DNA of 42,870 nucleotides from assembly GCA_024277935.1 (NCBI GenBank), contig JAJRUF010000121.1, positions 1-42,870 on the forward strand, written 5' to 3'. Position numbers and translations under genes: made by a program. Below the pieces are notes generated by a model. The model ran no database searches, had not been told where the DNA came from, and saw only the letters and a program-made list of their open reading frames with translations. Of the stretch, positions 8,756 through 18,412 are shown piece after piece (positions within the stretch are counted from its first letter, which is position 1; each line of letters opens with the position of its first letter). The DNA comes from Gammaproteobacteria bacterium (GTDB lineage: Bacteria; Pseudomonadota; Gammaproteobacteria; Methylococcales; Methylomonadaceae).

Positions 8756-9529
8756 ATGATTAAACGCATTTTTTTTGTTTTATTTGCTGTTCTTTTAACG
8801 AGCTGTAGTGCTCATAGAAATTACGCACCTGTCAGGACTTATCAGCATGATTTAATACCAGGGGAAAAATATTACAAAGTGGTTGCGGGAGATACTTTAT
8901 ATTCCATTGGTTTTCGGTCTAACTTTGGATATCAGAAATTAGCAAAGTGGAATAATATTCCAGCTCCCTATACCTTGCAAATTGGTCAAATTATCAAATT
9001 ATTTCAAGCTCGGTATCATTCAAAGAAAAAAAGGTCGGCTAAGACTGGAAGTAAATCTGTTCATAAAACGAGAAATAGATCACAAAAAAAACAGATTAGG
9101 GGTAAAAAAAGGAGAGGTGGCTCACAATTAAGTTCTGTAAATTCAAAGCATAACAAAAAAATGTTAAAGTTGTTTTGGCAGTGGCCGATAAAAAAAAGGA
9201 TTTTAAAAACTTTTACGCAAACAGGATATAAAGGAATCGATATATCAGGAAAAATAGGGCAGAAAGTAACAGCTGCATCAGCTGGGAAAGTTGTTTACAG
9301 TGGTTCCGCTCTAAAAGGATATGGAAACTTACTTATTATTAAGCATAACTATTTATATTTAAGTGCTTATGCAAATAATAGGCGATTATTGGTAAAAGAA
9401 GGGCAATGGGTACAAAAAGGACAGGTTGTTGCTGAAGTTGGCCTCGATAGAGGTAAAAGAGCTTCATTACATTTTGAAATTAGAAAAAACGGAAAACCGG
9501 TAAATCCACTTTATTATTTACCGAAATAA
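8756..9529 (+). CDS. nlpD: NlpD-like lipoprotein (LysM + degenerate LytM domain)
   Basis: Outer-membrane lipoprotein that in relatives activates the amidase AmiC for daughter-cell separation. The signal sequence ends in the lipobox LLTSC with C17. A LysM domain (YYKVVAGDTLYSIG to GQIIKLF) lies at about 40-85. A very basic linker (about 93-125, many K and R) follows. The C-terminal M23/LytM domain runs from GIDISGKIGQKV to LHFEIRKNGKPVNPL. Zinc ligands of active M23 enzymes are replaced (Y before KGID, S before LHFE), as in E. coli NlpD, so it is probably a regulator and not a hydrolase. It lies directly upstream of rpoS, the classical nlpD-rpoS order. Confidence 0.93.
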   Translation: MIKRIFFVLFAVLLTSCSAHRNYAPVRTYQHDLIPGEKYYKVVAGDTLYSIGFRSNFGYQKLAKWNNIPAPYTLQIGQIIKLFQARYHSKKKRSAKTGSKSVHKTRNRSQKKQIRGKKRRGGSQLSSVNSKHNKKMLKLFWQWPIKKRILKTFTQTGYKGIDISGKIGQKVTAASAGKVVYSGSALKGYGNLLIIKHNYLYLSAYANNRRLLVKEGQWVQKGQVVAEVGLDRGKRASLHFEIRKNGKPVNPLYYLPK

Positions 9530-9547
9530 CATATAGCTAAATTACCC

Positions 9548-9553
9548 GGAGGG
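9548..9553 (+). promoter_or_regulatory. Ribosome binding site deciding the rpoS start
   Basis: GGAGGG lies six bases before ATG at 9560. The in-frame TTG at 9554 abuts this site and cannot use it, so ATG 9560 is the likely start. Confidence 0.8.
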
Positions 9554-9559
9554 TTGAAA

Positions 9560-10537
9560 ATGACAGAAGAAATCGTTGAATCAGTCATCATTGATGATAC
9601 TGCTAATGGCGCATCCCAGATGCTTGATTTTGAATTTACTACTAATACTCTTATTGCTGAACCCAAGGTAGCTATTGTAAATAAAGAGAATGAAAAAAAT
9701 TCTAATACTGCTGATGCAACAAGGGTTTATCTGAATGAGCTTGGTAAATCAAAATTATTAACAGCAGATGAAGAAAAAATTTATGGTAAACGTGTTTTAA
9801 GGGGCGATCAGGAAGCACGAAAAATAATGATTGAGAGTAATTTACGCTTGGTTGTAAAAATTTCTCGTCGTTATTTAAATAGAGGTTTACCATTGTTGGA
9901 TCTGATTGAGGAAGGGAATTTAGGCCTTATCAGAGCGGTAGAAAAATTTGACCCTGATAGAGGTTTCCGTTTTTCAACTTACGCAACATGGTGGATTAGA
10001 CAGACTATTGAGCGTGCCATTATGAACCAAACTAGAACGATACGGCTACCGATTCATATTATTAAAGAAATGAATGGCTATATAAAAGCACAACGGTTTC
10101 TAGCTCAAAAACTTGACCATGATCCTCGCGCAGAAGATATTGCCGAATATATGGATAAGCCTTTAAAAACAGTTATTAAGATGTTAAAACTTAATGAGCG
10201 TGTTACTTCTGTTGATGTTCCAGTAGGTAAGGATTATGATAAGCCTTTGTTAGACTCCATTTCTGATGAAGCTGAGCAAACACCGACTGATTTGCTACAA
10301 AAAGATAATATTAAAGACAAAATTACCGGTTGGGTTCATCAATTATCTGAGAAGCAGCGTGAAGTTATTTGTAGGCGTTATGGATTATGTGGACATGAAA
10401 ACTCGACATTAGAACAAGTTGCTCAAGAGTTAGGTGTGACCAGAGAACGTGTTAGGCAAATCCAAATGGATGCTTTAAAAAGGTTAAAAGAAATTTTAGA
10501 AGTTGGCGGTTATTCTTTTGAAGCTATCTTTCAATAA
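9560..10537 (+). CDS. rpoS: RNA polymerase sigma factor RpoS
   Basis: Stationary-phase and general stress sigma factor, 325 residues from the ATG at 9560. Region 1.2 begins at [17 protein letters not shown]. Region 2 contains [12 protein letters not shown] and [18 protein letters not shown], then [15 protein letters not shown] (regions 2.3-2.4). Region 4.2 has the helix-turn-helix [20 protein letters not shown]. The short N-terminus and the neighbouring nlpD separate it from RpoD. In relatives the main rpoS promoter lies inside nlpD; I could not locate one by eye. A hairpin terminator follows. Confidence 0.95.
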   Translation: MTEEIVESVIIDDTANGASQMLDFEFTTNTLIAEPKVAIVNKENEKNSNTADATRVYLNELGKSKLLTADEEKIYGKRVLRGDQEARKIMIESNLRLVVKISRRYLNRGLPLLDLIEEGNLGLIRAVEKFDPDRGFRFSTYATWWIRQTIERAIMNQTRTIRLPIHIIKEMNGYIKAQRFLAQKLDHDPRAEDIAEYMDKPLKTVIKMLKLNERVTSVDVPVGKDYDKPLLDSISDEAEQTPTDLLQKDNIKDKITGWVHQLSEKQREVICRRYGLCGHENSTLEQVAQELGVTRERVRQIQMDALKRLKEILEVGGYSFEAIFQ

Positions 10538-10566
10538 TATTTTTAGCAAGATTTTATATAGACACT

Positions 10567-10590
10567 AGCCAGCTATCTAGCTGGCTTGCC
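10567..10590 (+). terminator. rpoS terminator, probably shared with the convergent gene
   Basis: AGCCAGC (10567-10573) and GCTGGCT (10580-10586) form a seven-base-pair stem with a six-base loop, followed by TGCCTTTT. It sits between the ends of two convergent genes and could serve both. Confidence 0.65.
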
Positions 10591-10592
10591 TT

Positions 10593-10955
10593 TTAATAGT
10601 TAAATTTTTTCTTTGTTAGATGTATTGTTATTAAAGCTATTGATGCGCCTAATGTATCTGCAATCCAGTCAAAAACATCCGCCTCTCTGTCAGGTACATA
10701 CGACTGATGAAACTCATCAGACAGTCCGTATAAACTACAAAAAGATAAACTTAATAAAAAAACCAAGCCTGGTTTTTTTGCATAGTCATTAAAAACCCTC
10801 CAAGCAAGAACTCCCATAATAAAATAAGCACCAAAATGATGTAACTTGTCTTGGTGAGCAAAAAACATTGGCATTGGAAGTGATGAGCGTGAAGATAGCC
10901 AAAATATTAAACTGCAATATGTTGTTAAAAGAGTTACATTGATTATTTTTAGCAT
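10593..10955 (-). CDS. VanZ-like family membrane protein
   Basis: A 120-residue membrane protein with about four hydrophobic segments and the VanZ-family pattern. It shows a polar HQDKLHHFGAYFIMG segment, and later GLSDEFHQSYVPDREADVFDW followed by DTLGA. The family is named after the teicoplanin-resistance protein VanZ, but most members have no proven role. It is a lone gene, convergent with rpoS and divergent from the DUF455 gene 17 bases away. Confidence 0.85.
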   Translation of the reverse strand: MLKIINVTLLTTYCSLIFWLSSRSSLPMPMFFAHQDKLHHFGAYFIMGVLAWRVFNDYAKKPGLVFLLSLSFCSLYGLSDEFHQSYVPDREADVFDWIADTLGASIALITIHLTKKKFNY

Positions 10956-10972
10956 TATTTTTAATATATAAA

Positions 10973-11770
10973 GTGGAAAATATTTTTACATTAGCTGAGT
11001 GTTGCTTGCATCAAACTGAGGTTGGGCCAAAGATTGAAACAACACACAAAGCTATAAAGCTATTCGAAAAAGGTCAGCTATCTTTTGAATCTTTTGAGTC
11101 AGTAAAACCGATTTCTTTCAACAAATTCCCTGATAAGCCTCAATTATTACCGCCTAGAGATATGCCAAAAAGAAGCGTTAATTCACCTTCAGGTAAAATT
11201 GCTTTTTTTCATGCCTTGGCACATATCGAGTTTGTAGCCATTTATTTAGCATGGGATATTTTATACCGGTTTAGAGGGCTACCTAATAAATTTTACCAGG
11301 ATTGGTTACGGGTGGCCGATGAAGAGGCCCAACATTTTACTTTAATAAGAAATTATTTATTAGCAATGGGATCGGATTATGGGGAGTTGCCTGCGCATAG
11401 TGGATTATGGGAGTATGCTGAAGAGACCTCAGTTGATGTGCTTGACAGGTTGGCTTTAGTACCTCGGTGTATGGAAGCGAGAGGGCTTGATATAACACCT
11501 CAAATGATTGATAAATTTAAACGCCAAAGCGATAATAAAAGTGTAAATTTACTAACTAAAATTCTTGAAGATGAGGTGGGGCATGTGAAAATTGGTTCTG
11601 ATTGGTTTAAAACTATTTGCGAACAACGAGGTATAAATCAAGAGCAGAAATACATAGAACTTATTGAAAAATTTTATGTAGGAAAACCAAAAGGGCCTTT
11701 TAATCGAGAATTGCGTATAATTGCAGGTTTTTCTAATGCTGAAATTGACTGGCTGGAACAGAGCACATGA
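10973..11770 (+). CDS. DUF455 ferritin-like protein
   Basis: Soluble protein of 265 residues with a ferritin-like four-helix di-metal fold. Candidate ligands in order: H84 and E86 in HALAHIE, E117/E118 and H121 in DEEAQH, a glutamate in MEARGLD near 157, and E plus H in LEDEVGH near 205. The family is DUF455, and the reaction is unknown, though some relatives are considered tRNA- or stress-linked di-iron proteins. The start is GTG with a weak Shine-Dalgarno site. It overlaps the NnrS gene by four bases (ATGA), so the two are translationally coupled. Confidence 0.85.
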   Translation: MENIFTLAECCLHQTEVGPKIETTHKAIKLFEKGQLSFESFESVKPISFNKFPDKPQLLPPRDMPKRSVNSPSGKIAFFHALAHIEFVAIYLAWDILYRFRGLPNKFYQDWLRVADEEAQHFTLIRNYLLAMGSDYGELPAHSGLWEYAEETSVDVLDRLALVPRCMEARGLDITPQMIDKFKRQSDNKSVNLLTKILEDEVGHVKIGSDWFKTICEQRGINQEQKYIELIEKFYVGKPKGPFNRELRIIAGFSNAEIDWLEQST

Positions 11771-12939
11771 ATAAACATATTTTAGAATATCCGATTTTTG
11801 CTTTAGGGTTTAGAGCTTTTTTTGCTTTAGCAGGACTATTTGCACTTATTTTAATTGCTTTATGGTCATCGATTTTTAAAGGGGCATTGGTTACAGATAA
11901 TTATTACCCCATTAACTATTGGCATGCCCATGAAATGTTACTGGGTTATTCTGTTGCTGTTATTGCTGGTTTTTTACTGACCGCTGTTAAAAACTGGACT
12001 GGGATTCAGACTATACAAGGAAATAAATTACTCGGACTTTGCTTATTGTGGGTGTATGGGCGGATTACTCCCTTTTATTCAGAGTTAATACCTGATGTAT
12101 TGATTGCTTTGACCGATTTTGCATTTTTACCCGCTTTAGCTTTTTTTGTAGCCAAGCCAATCATTAAATCAGGTAATTTAAGAAATCTGTTTTTTGTTGT
12201 TTTATTGTTATTAATGGCCTTTGGTAATGCATGTATTCATGCAGATATTCTCGGTCTGTATGAAGGTGCTGCAAATTTTGGTTTATATTTAGTACTAGCA
12301 ATTATTATGATGATAATATTAGTGATAGCTGGGCGAGTATTTCCATTTTTTACAGAAAGAGGAATCAAAGGGGTGATGGCTATTCGAAATCCAGTTCTGG
12401 ATGCTGTAGCTATTGCGTCAAGTGCACTGGTTTTTGTGTTGCTTATATTTGATCAATCCGGTGTGATATTAACAATAACCTCTGTGGCAGCTATTGTCGC
12501 CAATATCCTTCGAGTATATGGCTGGTATGAACCTAGAATTTGGTATGTTCCTTTATTATGGGTGCTTTATATGGGCTATGCATGGATTATACTCGGCTTT
12601 GCCTTTGTTACTTTAGCCTCCTTAACTATTATTCCTCTTTCTATTGCAATTCATGCTTTTACAGTGGGGGGAATTGGTGTTTTAACCCTAGGAATGATGG
12701 CCCGAGTATCTTTGGGACATACCGGGCGCGCTATGAAAGCATCAAATGCTATTGCAATAGCATTTGCACTGATCAATCTAGCTGCTTTATTTAGAGTGTT
12801 ATTGCCTGCTTTGTTACCTGACTGGTATGGTCACTTTTTAGTGCTATCAACTTATTGCTGGTTAGCTGCATTTTCTTTGTTTGTCTGTGTTTATACTCCC
12901 ATTCTGAGTTCTGTTAGAGTTGATGGGCAAGAAGGATAG
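11767..12939 (+). CDS. nnrS: NnrS family heme/copper membrane protein
   Basis: A 390-residue integral membrane protein with about twelve hydrophobic segments. NnrS proteins bind heme and copper and relieve nitric oxide stress. Visible markers are the N-terminal LGFRAFFALAGLFA and the histidine-rich YWHAHEMLLGYSVAVIAGF at about 52-70. GRVFPFFTERG lies mid-protein, and ARVSLGHTGR near the end. Its ATG overlaps the TGA of the DUF455 gene, so the two are one transcript. No denitrification gene is adjacent, so a general protective role is more likely than a pathway role. Confidence 0.92.
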   Translation: MNKHILEYPIFALGFRAFFALAGLFALILIALWSSIFKGALVTDNYYPINYWHAHEMLLGYSVAVIAGFLLTAVKNWTGIQTIQGNKLLGLCLLWVYGRITPFYSELIPDVLIALTDFAFLPALAFFVAKPIIKSGNLRNLFFVVLLLLMAFGNACIHADILGLYEGAANFGLYLVLAIIMMIILVIAGRVFPFFTERGIKGVMAIRNPVLDAVAIASSALVFVLLIFDQSGVILTITSVAAIVANILRVYGWYEPRIWYVPLLWVLYMGYAWIILGFAFVTLASLTIIPLSIAIHAFTVGGIGVLTLGMMARVSLGHTGRAMKASNAIAIAFALINLAALFRVLLPALLPDWYGHFLVLSTYCWLAAFSLFVCVYTPILSSVRVDGQEG

Positions 12940-13000
12940 CCAAAATACTGTTGATAAAGGCATGTTTGGTTTTTACGGCTATAGTGCTTAAAAAGGTGCG

Positions 13001-13882
13001 TTAATTCAACATTTGTCGAATATGCTCAATTTCATCTTTTGCTTGATCTAAAATGTTAATGCTTTGATCAATATCTAAGTTCCCTGATACCAGTTTTTGA
13101 TAAGCAGGTAGTTGATCCATTTGAGGCATTTTTTTTATGTCTACTTTACCTATAAAGCTATGGAGTTGAGCGATCATAACGATGTCAGAGTAATCAGCTG
13201 GTTTTCCACTATCTCTTTGCCAGTTTTCTGCATGGCTAATGACCCCTTCAAAATCACTGGGGAAATCCCATTTTCTAATGATTTGAATACCAATTTCAAT
13301 GCGTAGTTTCTTAACGGTTTCTGCTAAATCTCTAGGGTTGGCTAAAATATCTGGGTGTTTATCTGCATAGGTTAAAATAGGGACTATGCCAATATCGTGA
13401 ACCAACCCCGCTAGCATTGCTCTATCAGGGTCAAACCCCGGTGTTTTATGGGCAAAAACAGCACTAATAGAAGCAACATAACTACTGTGAGCCCATAGTT
13501 CTTGCATTTTTTTTCTAATAAGAGGTGATTTTGCTTTAAAGACAGCCTTCATCGCAAAGGCGGTGATAATATCTTGAGAGGCTTTAAGGCCTATACGCGT
13601 TAATGCTTCTGGGCAACTTTCAATTTTTCGTCGCCCTCTATACAATGGGCTATTGGAAATTTGAATTAAACGGGCAGTGATAGCCGGATCTGTTTGCACA
13701 ACGCGTGCAATTTTAGAATTATTGGCTTTATCATCATTAATGGCTCGACGAATTTTAAAGGAAACGTCAGGAATAGTCGGTAAAGAAAGTTTATCGGATT
13801 GCATAAATTTATAACAATCAAGAAATAAACGGTTCTTAGCTAAATTGGCTGCTGTTTTTGAGGCGTTATCTAAAGTTGTCAT
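13001..13882 (-). CDS. HDOD domain protein
   Basis: A 293-residue cytoplasmic protein with one HDOD domain, a relative of HD phosphohydrolases usually found in signalling. Family blocks are LPTIPDVSFKIRRAI, then VVQTDPAITARLIQISNSP, then a glycine-containing LTRIGLKASQDI. A later stretch LAGLVHDIGIVPIL retains an HD pair, but the full metal site of true HD-GYP enzymes is not evident. There is no fused receiver or GGDEF domain. It stands alone, divergent from prmB with a 124-base gap. Confidence 0.88.
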   Translation of the reverse strand: MTTLDNASKTAANLAKNRLFLDCYKFMQSDKLSLPTIPDVSFKIRRAINDDKANNSKIARVVQTDPAITARLIQISNSPLYRGRRKIESCPEALTRIGLKASQDIITAFAMKAVFKAKSPLIRKKMQELWAHSSYVASISAVFAHKTPGFDPDRAMLAGLVHDIGIVPILTYADKHPDILANPRDLAETVKKLRIEIGIQIIRKWDFPSDFEGVISHAENWQRDSGKPADYSDIVMIAQLHSFIGKVDIKKMPQMDQLPAYQKLVSGNLDIDQSINILDQAKDEIEHIRQMLN

Positions 13883-14006
13883 ATAAATGAAAATGGCTGT
13901 TTTACAAAAAAATCAGGCTTTAAAAGTAAAACGATTCTAATTTTTGTCATCAACAAATATGATTTTAGTTTAAAATTGTCGCTTTGGTTAATAACTTAAT
14001 GATTAA

Positions 14007-14948
14007 ATGTGTAAACAACAGACATCGACTGAAGCTGATATTATCACAACCCTGCACTCTATTAGAGACTATATTCGATGGGGAGCAAGTCAATTAGCTG
14101 AAAAAGGTGTGTTTTTAGGTCATGGTATAGCCACACCTTTACATGAGTCAGCAGCACTTGTTTTACACGCACTTTACCAGCCTTATACGCTTGATGAATG
14201 TTATATGGCCGCTACTCTAACGATAGAGGAGCGTAAAAATGTCATTCAGTTAATTAATACACGGATATCTGAGCGTAAGCCGGTTGCTTATTTAACCAAT
14301 GAAGCCACTTTTGCCGGCTTATCATTTTATGTTGATGAAAGAGTGCTGGTTCCTCGCTCTCCTATTGCTGAGTTAATTGAGCAACGTTTTGCACCTTGGA
14401 TTGATGAAGAGCAAGTTTATAATATATTAGATTTATGTACTGGCAGTGCTTGTATTGCTATAGCTTGTGCTTACGCTTTCCCCGAATCTCAGGTCGATGC
14501 GGTAGAATTATCAGATGATGCACTAGATGTTGCTCGCATTAATATTAAAAAACATGATTTAACTGAAGAGCTAGGTTTACATCAATCTGACCTTTTTAAT
14601 CAACTGCCAAAAAAACAATATGATGTCATTGTAACAAACCCGCCTTATGTTGCCATTGCGGAATGGGAAGAGCTTCCAGCAGAATATCATAAAGAGCCTG
14701 AAATGGGATTTACAGGAGGTATTTCAGGCCTGGATTTAGTTATTCGCATTTTAGCGGATGCTATCGAATATTTATCCTCCCAAGGTATTTTAATTGTTGA
14801 AGTAGGGAGTAGTGCGGAAACTTTACAACAATTATTTGCTGAAATTCCTTTTTACTGGCTTGAATTTGAACGCGGCGGTGATGGCGTTTTTCTTCTAACT
14901 GCTGAACAAGTTCAGCAATACCATCAACTATTTTTATCTAAACTTTAA
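14007..14948 (+). CDS. prmB: Ribosomal protein uL3 glutamine methyltransferase
   Basis: S-adenosylmethionine-dependent enzyme that methylates a glutamine side chain of ribosomal protein uL3. It has 313 residues. The SAM-binding motif [12 protein letters not shown] lies mid-protein and the catalytic NPPY motif is in [10 protein letters not shown]. The N-terminal helical substrate domain precedes [15 protein letters not shown]. The paralogue PrmC acts on release factors. PrmB is favoured because aroC follows after one base, the conserved prmB-aroC order. Confidence 0.93.
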   Translation: MCKQQTSTEADIITTLHSIRDYIRWGASQLAEKGVFLGHGIATPLHESAALVLHALYQPYTLDECYMAATLTIEERKNVIQLINTRISERKPVAYLTNEATFAGLSFYVDERVLVPRSPIAELIEQRFAPWIDEEQVYNILDLCTGSACIAIACAYAFPESQVDAVELSDDALDVARINIKKHDLTEELGLHQSDLFNQLPKKQYDVIVTNPPYVAIAEWEELPAEYHKEPEMGFTGGISGLDLVIRILADAIEYLSSQGILIVEVGSSAETLQQLFAEIPFYWLEFERGGDGVFLLTAEQVQQYHQLFLSKL

Positions 14949-14949
14949 T

Positions 14950-16038
14950 ATGTCAGGCAATACAATAGGAAAATTATTTAGCGTAACTACTTTTGGGGAA
15001 AGTCATGGTTTGGCCTTGGGCTGCACAGTGGATGGCTGCCCCCCCGGAATTTCATTAACAGAAGCCGATATTCAGCTGGATTTAGATAGAAGAAAACCGG
15101 GAACTTCAAGACATACAACACAGAGAAGAGAAGCGGATCAAGTTAAAATTCTTTCGGGTGTATTTGAAGGAAAAACCACAGGGACCCCGATTGGATTAAT
15201 CATAGAAAATACGGATCAACGTTCTAAAGATTATTCTAAAATTGCAGAAACTTTTCGTCCAGGACATGCTGATTATTCATATCAACATAAATATGGCTTT
15301 AGGGATTATAGAGGAGGGGGACGGTCATCTGCGCGTGAAACAGCAATGCGGGTTGCAGCAGGTGCCATCGCAAAAAAATACCTAAAAGAAAAGTTTAATA
15401 TAGAAATTCATGGATATTTATCCCAACTAGGTCCTATTAAAGTTGAAAAAATTGATTTAACAATAGTTGAAACCAACCCATTCTTTTGCCCTGATGCCAA
15501 TAAAATTACAGAAATGGAAAATTACATGGATGCACTTAGAAAAGAGGGCGATTCTATTGGGGCTAAAGTTGAAGTTATCGCAACAAATGTACCACCAGGT
15601 CTGGGGGAACCCATTTTTGACCGGTTGGATGCTGAACTGGCACATAGTTTAATGAGTATTAATGCCGTAAAAGGTGTTGAAATTGGTGATGGCTTTGATT
15701 GTGTAGCCAGTAAAGGCACTTATTTTAGAGATGAAATTTCTCCTGATGGGTTTTTAAGTAATCATGCTGGGGGTGTTCTAGGTGGGATATCAACAGGGCA
15801 GGATATAGTGGCTAGTATTGCTTTAAAACCAACTTCTAGTTTGCGAATTCCTGGAAAAAGTATTAATACTAAAGGTGAGGCCATTGATGTTATTACAGAA
15901 GGCAGACATGACCCTTGTGTTGGTATTAGAGCGACACCTATTGCAGAAGCCATGATGGCGATAACAATTATGGATCATATTATGCGACATCGTGCGCAAA
16001 ATATAGATGTGGATTCAGGCTTGCCATTTTTAAGATAA
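14950..16038 (+). CDS. aroC: Chorismate synthase
   Basis: Last step of the shikimate pathway: EPSP to chorismate, using reduced FMN. At 362 residues it has normal length. Signature blocks are [12 protein letters not shown] at the N-terminus, [14 protein letters not shown] and then [18 protein letters not shown] in the middle, and [18 protein letters not shown] near the end. It starts one base after prmB and is followed three bases later by an MFS transporter, so the three genes are probably one transcript. Confidence 0.98.
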   Translation: MSGNTIGKLFSVTTFGESHGLALGCTVDGCPPGISLTEADIQLDLDRRKPGTSRHTTQRREADQVKILSGVFEGKTTGTPIGLIIENTDQRSKDYSKIAETFRPGHADYSYQHKYGFRDYRGGGRSSARETAMRVAAGAIAKKYLKEKFNIEIHGYLSQLGPIKVEKIDLTIVETNPFFCPDANKITEMENYMDALRKEGDSIGAKVEVIATNVPPGLGEPIFDRLDAELAHSLMSINAVKGVEIGDGFDCVASKGTYFRDEISPDGFLSNHAGGVLGGISTGQDIVASIALKPTSSLRIPGKSINTKGEAIDVITEGRHDPCVGIRATPIAEAMMAITIMDHIMRHRAQNIDVDSGLPFLR

Positions 16039-16041
16039 ATA

Positions 16042-17196
16042 ATGGCTATTCCATACTGGAGATTATCTGGTTTTTATTTTTTTTACTTTGCTACATTAGG
16101 TGGGTTTTTACCTTATTGGAGCCTGTATTTAGAATATATCAAATTTAATGCCTTAGAGATTGGGCAGCTATCTGCCTTAATGGTAGCAACCAAAATTATT
16201 GCACCCAATTTATGGGGCTGGATTGCTGACCATACAGGGAAGAGCCTACGAGTAATACGAATCGCTTCATTTTTTGCAGCGGTTATTTTTGCGGGGTTTT
16301 TCTATAAAGATAGCTATCTGTGGGTAGCCATGATAACAGTTGGATTTAGTTTTTTTTGGAATGCGGCTCTACCCCAATTTGAAGCCGCTACTTTATTCCA
16401 TTTAAAAAAAGAACCTCACCGGTATAGCAAAATAAGGCTATGGGGGTCAATTGGGTTTATTGTCACGGTCTTAAGTATTGGTCAATTAGTTGATATATTA
16501 AGTATTGATTACCTACCTGAAATGATCATTTGTTTGTTAACAATGATCTGGCTAGTTAGTTTAATCACGCCTGAAACAAAGGTTACTCATAAAACAGAAA
16601 ATACCATAGGTATTTTTAAAATAATAAAAAAACCTGAAATTATCGCGTTCTTTTTTGTTTATATGCTTTTGCAATTAGCACATGGCCCTTATTATGTATT
16701 TTATTCAATATATTTAAACCAGTTTAATTACTCATCCAGTATTATTGGTCTTTTGTGGGCCTTAGGTGTGTGTGCTGAAGTTATCCTGTTTATTTTTATG
16801 AAACAAGTGCTTAGATGGCTATCTTTACGAAACATCTTATTGGTCAGTATTTTCTTAAGTATTTGCCGTTGGTTATTGATTGCATTTTATGTTGAATCTT
16901 TAACTTTAATGATATTTGCTCAACTACTCCATGCGGCAACTTTTGGATCCTCACATGTAGTTGCTATTCATTTAGTGCATAAGTACTTTGGAGAGCATCA
17001 CCAAGGAAAAGGGCAAGCTTTATATAGTAGTCTAAGTTTTGGTTTGGGTGGGATGATTGGTAGTTTATACAGTGGATATTTCTGGGATTTGTATGGGGCC
17101 TGGTTTGTTTATTCTATGGCGGCAGCCTCATGTTTTATTGCCTTAATTATTGCATATATATGGGTGGGTCGAGAAAAACAGCAAGTGATAAATTAA
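16042..17196 (+). CDS. MFS transporter (MFS_1-like / phenylpropionate permease type)
   Basis: A 384-residue, twelve-segment major facilitator. The N-terminal YWRLSGFYFFYFATLGGFLP and the later GQLSALMVATKIIAPNLWGW, with WGSIGFI further on, match the HcaT/YcaD-like subgroup named for 3-phenylpropionate transport. The substrate is not readable from sequence. It lies three bases after aroC and ends the prmB-aroC transcript. A short hairpin (17213-17228) and a palindromic repeat follow. Confidence 0.85.
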   Translation: MAIPYWRLSGFYFFYFATLGGFLPYWSLYLEYIKFNALEIGQLSALMVATKIIAPNLWGWIADHTGKSLRVIRIASFFAAVIFAGFFYKDSYLWVAMITVGFSFFWNAALPQFEAATLFHLKKEPHRYSKIRLWGSIGFIVTVLSIGQLVDILSIDYLPEMIICLLTMIWLVSLITPETKVTHKTENTIGIFKIIKKPEIIAFFFVYMLLQLAHGPYYVFYSIYLNQFNYSSSIIGLLWALGVCAEVILFIFMKQVLRWLSLRNILLVSIFLSICRWLLIAFYVESLTLMIFAQLLHAATFGSSHVVAIHLVHKYFGEHHQGKGQALYSSLSFGLGGMIGSLYSGYFWDLYGAWFVYSMAAASCFIALIIAYIWVGREKQQVIN

Positions 17197-17232
17197 AATG
17201 GTATTTTGTTAGTAACACTGTTGTGTTATTAA

Positions 17233-17262
17233 TTGTAGAGCGGACTGAAGTCCGCCCTACAA
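17233..17262. repeat. Palindromic repeat, family A, copy 1
   Basis: TTGTAGAGCGGACTGAAGTC followed by its near-complement. The arms match GTAGAGCGGACT / AGTCCGCCCTAC with one mismatch. This is the first of at least nine copies of the same repeat between 17.2 kb and 36.6 kb. Confidence 0.85.
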
Positions 17263-17360
17263 ATTGCCCTCCTTCATTTTTTTAAATTTATATAGTCATT
17301 TTGTGTAATATACTTTTCAAAACAAAGTAAAAATATAGTTAGTTAAAAGGAATAAGTTAA

Positions 17361-17969
17361 GTGTTTGAACTAATAACAAATGGTGGTTGGTTAATGTTGC
17401 CAATCATTCTCTGCTCAATTATTGCTATGGCTATCGTTGCTGAGCGTTTCTGGTCATTACAACGCAACAAAATTTTACCGCCAGAGTTGGTGCCTCAGTT
17501 ATGGAAGCTGGCTAAAGAAAAACAAATTGATGATATGACCTTGAGAAGGATTAAAATGAGTTCCCCACTTGGTGCAATCTTGGCTTCTGGTTTAACAAAT
17601 AAGCATCATGGGCGTGAAATGATGAAAACCAGTATTGAAGAAACTGGGCGGCAAGTGGTGCATGAATTGGAACGTTACTTAAACCCATTGGGTACCATTG
17701 CTTCAGTGACACCATTACTGGGTTTATTAGGCACAGTTGTTGGGATGATTAAAGTTTTTACTGCCATTATGATTCATGGTGTCGGTGATCCTGGTATTTT
17801 AGCGGGTGGTATTTCAGAAGCCTTATTAACCACCGCAGCAGGTCTAACCGTTGCAATCCCTAGTTTAATTTTTCATCGTTATTTTGAACGCTTAATAGAT
17901 GATTATGTATTGAAAATGGAAGAAGAAGCTTTAAAGTTGGTCGATTTAATGTCTGGGGACAGAGAGTAA
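17361..17969 (+). CDS. exbB: ExbB/TolQ-type proton channel protein
   Basis: MotA/TolQ/ExbB proton-channel subunit, 202 residues, inner membrane. It has three hydrophobic segments, with the conserved TPLLGLLGTVVGMIKVF and GGISEALLTTAAGLTVAIP in the second and third. With ExbD it couples the proton gradient to an energiser such as TonB. The start is GTG with AAGGAATAAG upstream. The next gene is exbD, five bases away, and lpxK follows. This exbBD-lpxK link occurs in several Gammaproteobacteria, so a TonB or a lipid-related role cannot be separated here. Confidence 0.93.
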   Translation: MFELITNGGWLMLPIILCSIIAMAIVAERFWSLQRNKILPPELVPQLWKLAKEKQIDDMTLRRIKMSSPLGAILASGLTNKHHGREMMKTSIEETGRQVVHELERYLNPLGTIASVTPLLGLLGTVVGMIKVFTAIMIHGVGDPGILAGGISEALLTTAAGLTVAIPSLIFHRYFERLIDDYVLKMEEEALKLVDLMSGDRE

Positions 17970-17974
17970 GCCTG

Positions 17975-18409
17975 ATGAATTTTTCGCGCAGAGACAAAAA
18001 GCAAGTTGATATAACGCTAACTCCCATGATTGATGTGGTTTTTTTGTTATTGATTTTTTTCATGGTAACAACCACTTTTAGCAAACAATCAGAGTTAAAG
18101 GTTAATCTACCTGAAGCAAAAGGTGAAAAATCTGAAAGTGTAGAAAAAATGATTGTTTTAACCATCAATGCTGATGGTCTTTATTTTATCAATGGTGATG
18201 ATGGTTTACCTCATCAATTGCTTAATCAAAAAGCAGCTACTTTAAGGCGCGCATTACTTCAAACTGCAGGTGATACACGATTAATTCCTTTTGTTATTAG
18301 TGCTGATGGTAAAACACCCCATCAAGCTGTGATTACTGTACTTGATATTGCCAGTCAATTAGGTTTTAAGAAAATCACATTTGCGACTAAAAATAAGTCA
18401 GGATTATAG
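17975..18409 (+). CDS. exbD: ExbD/TolR-type biopolymer transport protein
   Basis: Partner of ExbB, 144 residues. A cytoplasmic N-terminus with DITLTPMIDVVFLLLIFFMV carries the single membrane segment and the conserved aspartate D20 that takes part in proton transfer. A periplasmic domain follows, with the end motif VITVLDIASQLGFKKI. It lies between exbB and lpxK with gaps of five and three bases, so the cluster is one transcript. Confidence 0.94.
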   Translation: MNFSRRDKKQVDITLTPMIDVVFLLLIFFMVTTTFSKQSELKVNLPEAKGEKSESVEKMIVLTINADGLYFINGDDGLPHQLLNQKAATLRRALLQTAGDTRLIPFVISADGKTPHQAVITVLDIASQLGFKKITFATKNKSGL

Positions 18410-18412
18410 AGA

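Noticed and set aside
8756-9529. The NlpD-like protein as an active M23 endopeptidase
   Set aside because: Two zinc-ligand positions are Y and S, as in the catalytically inactive NlpD of E. coli.
17860-18168. Minus-strand 102-residue frame across the exbB-exbD junction
   Set aside because: It lies opposite two strongly supported genes and has no motif.
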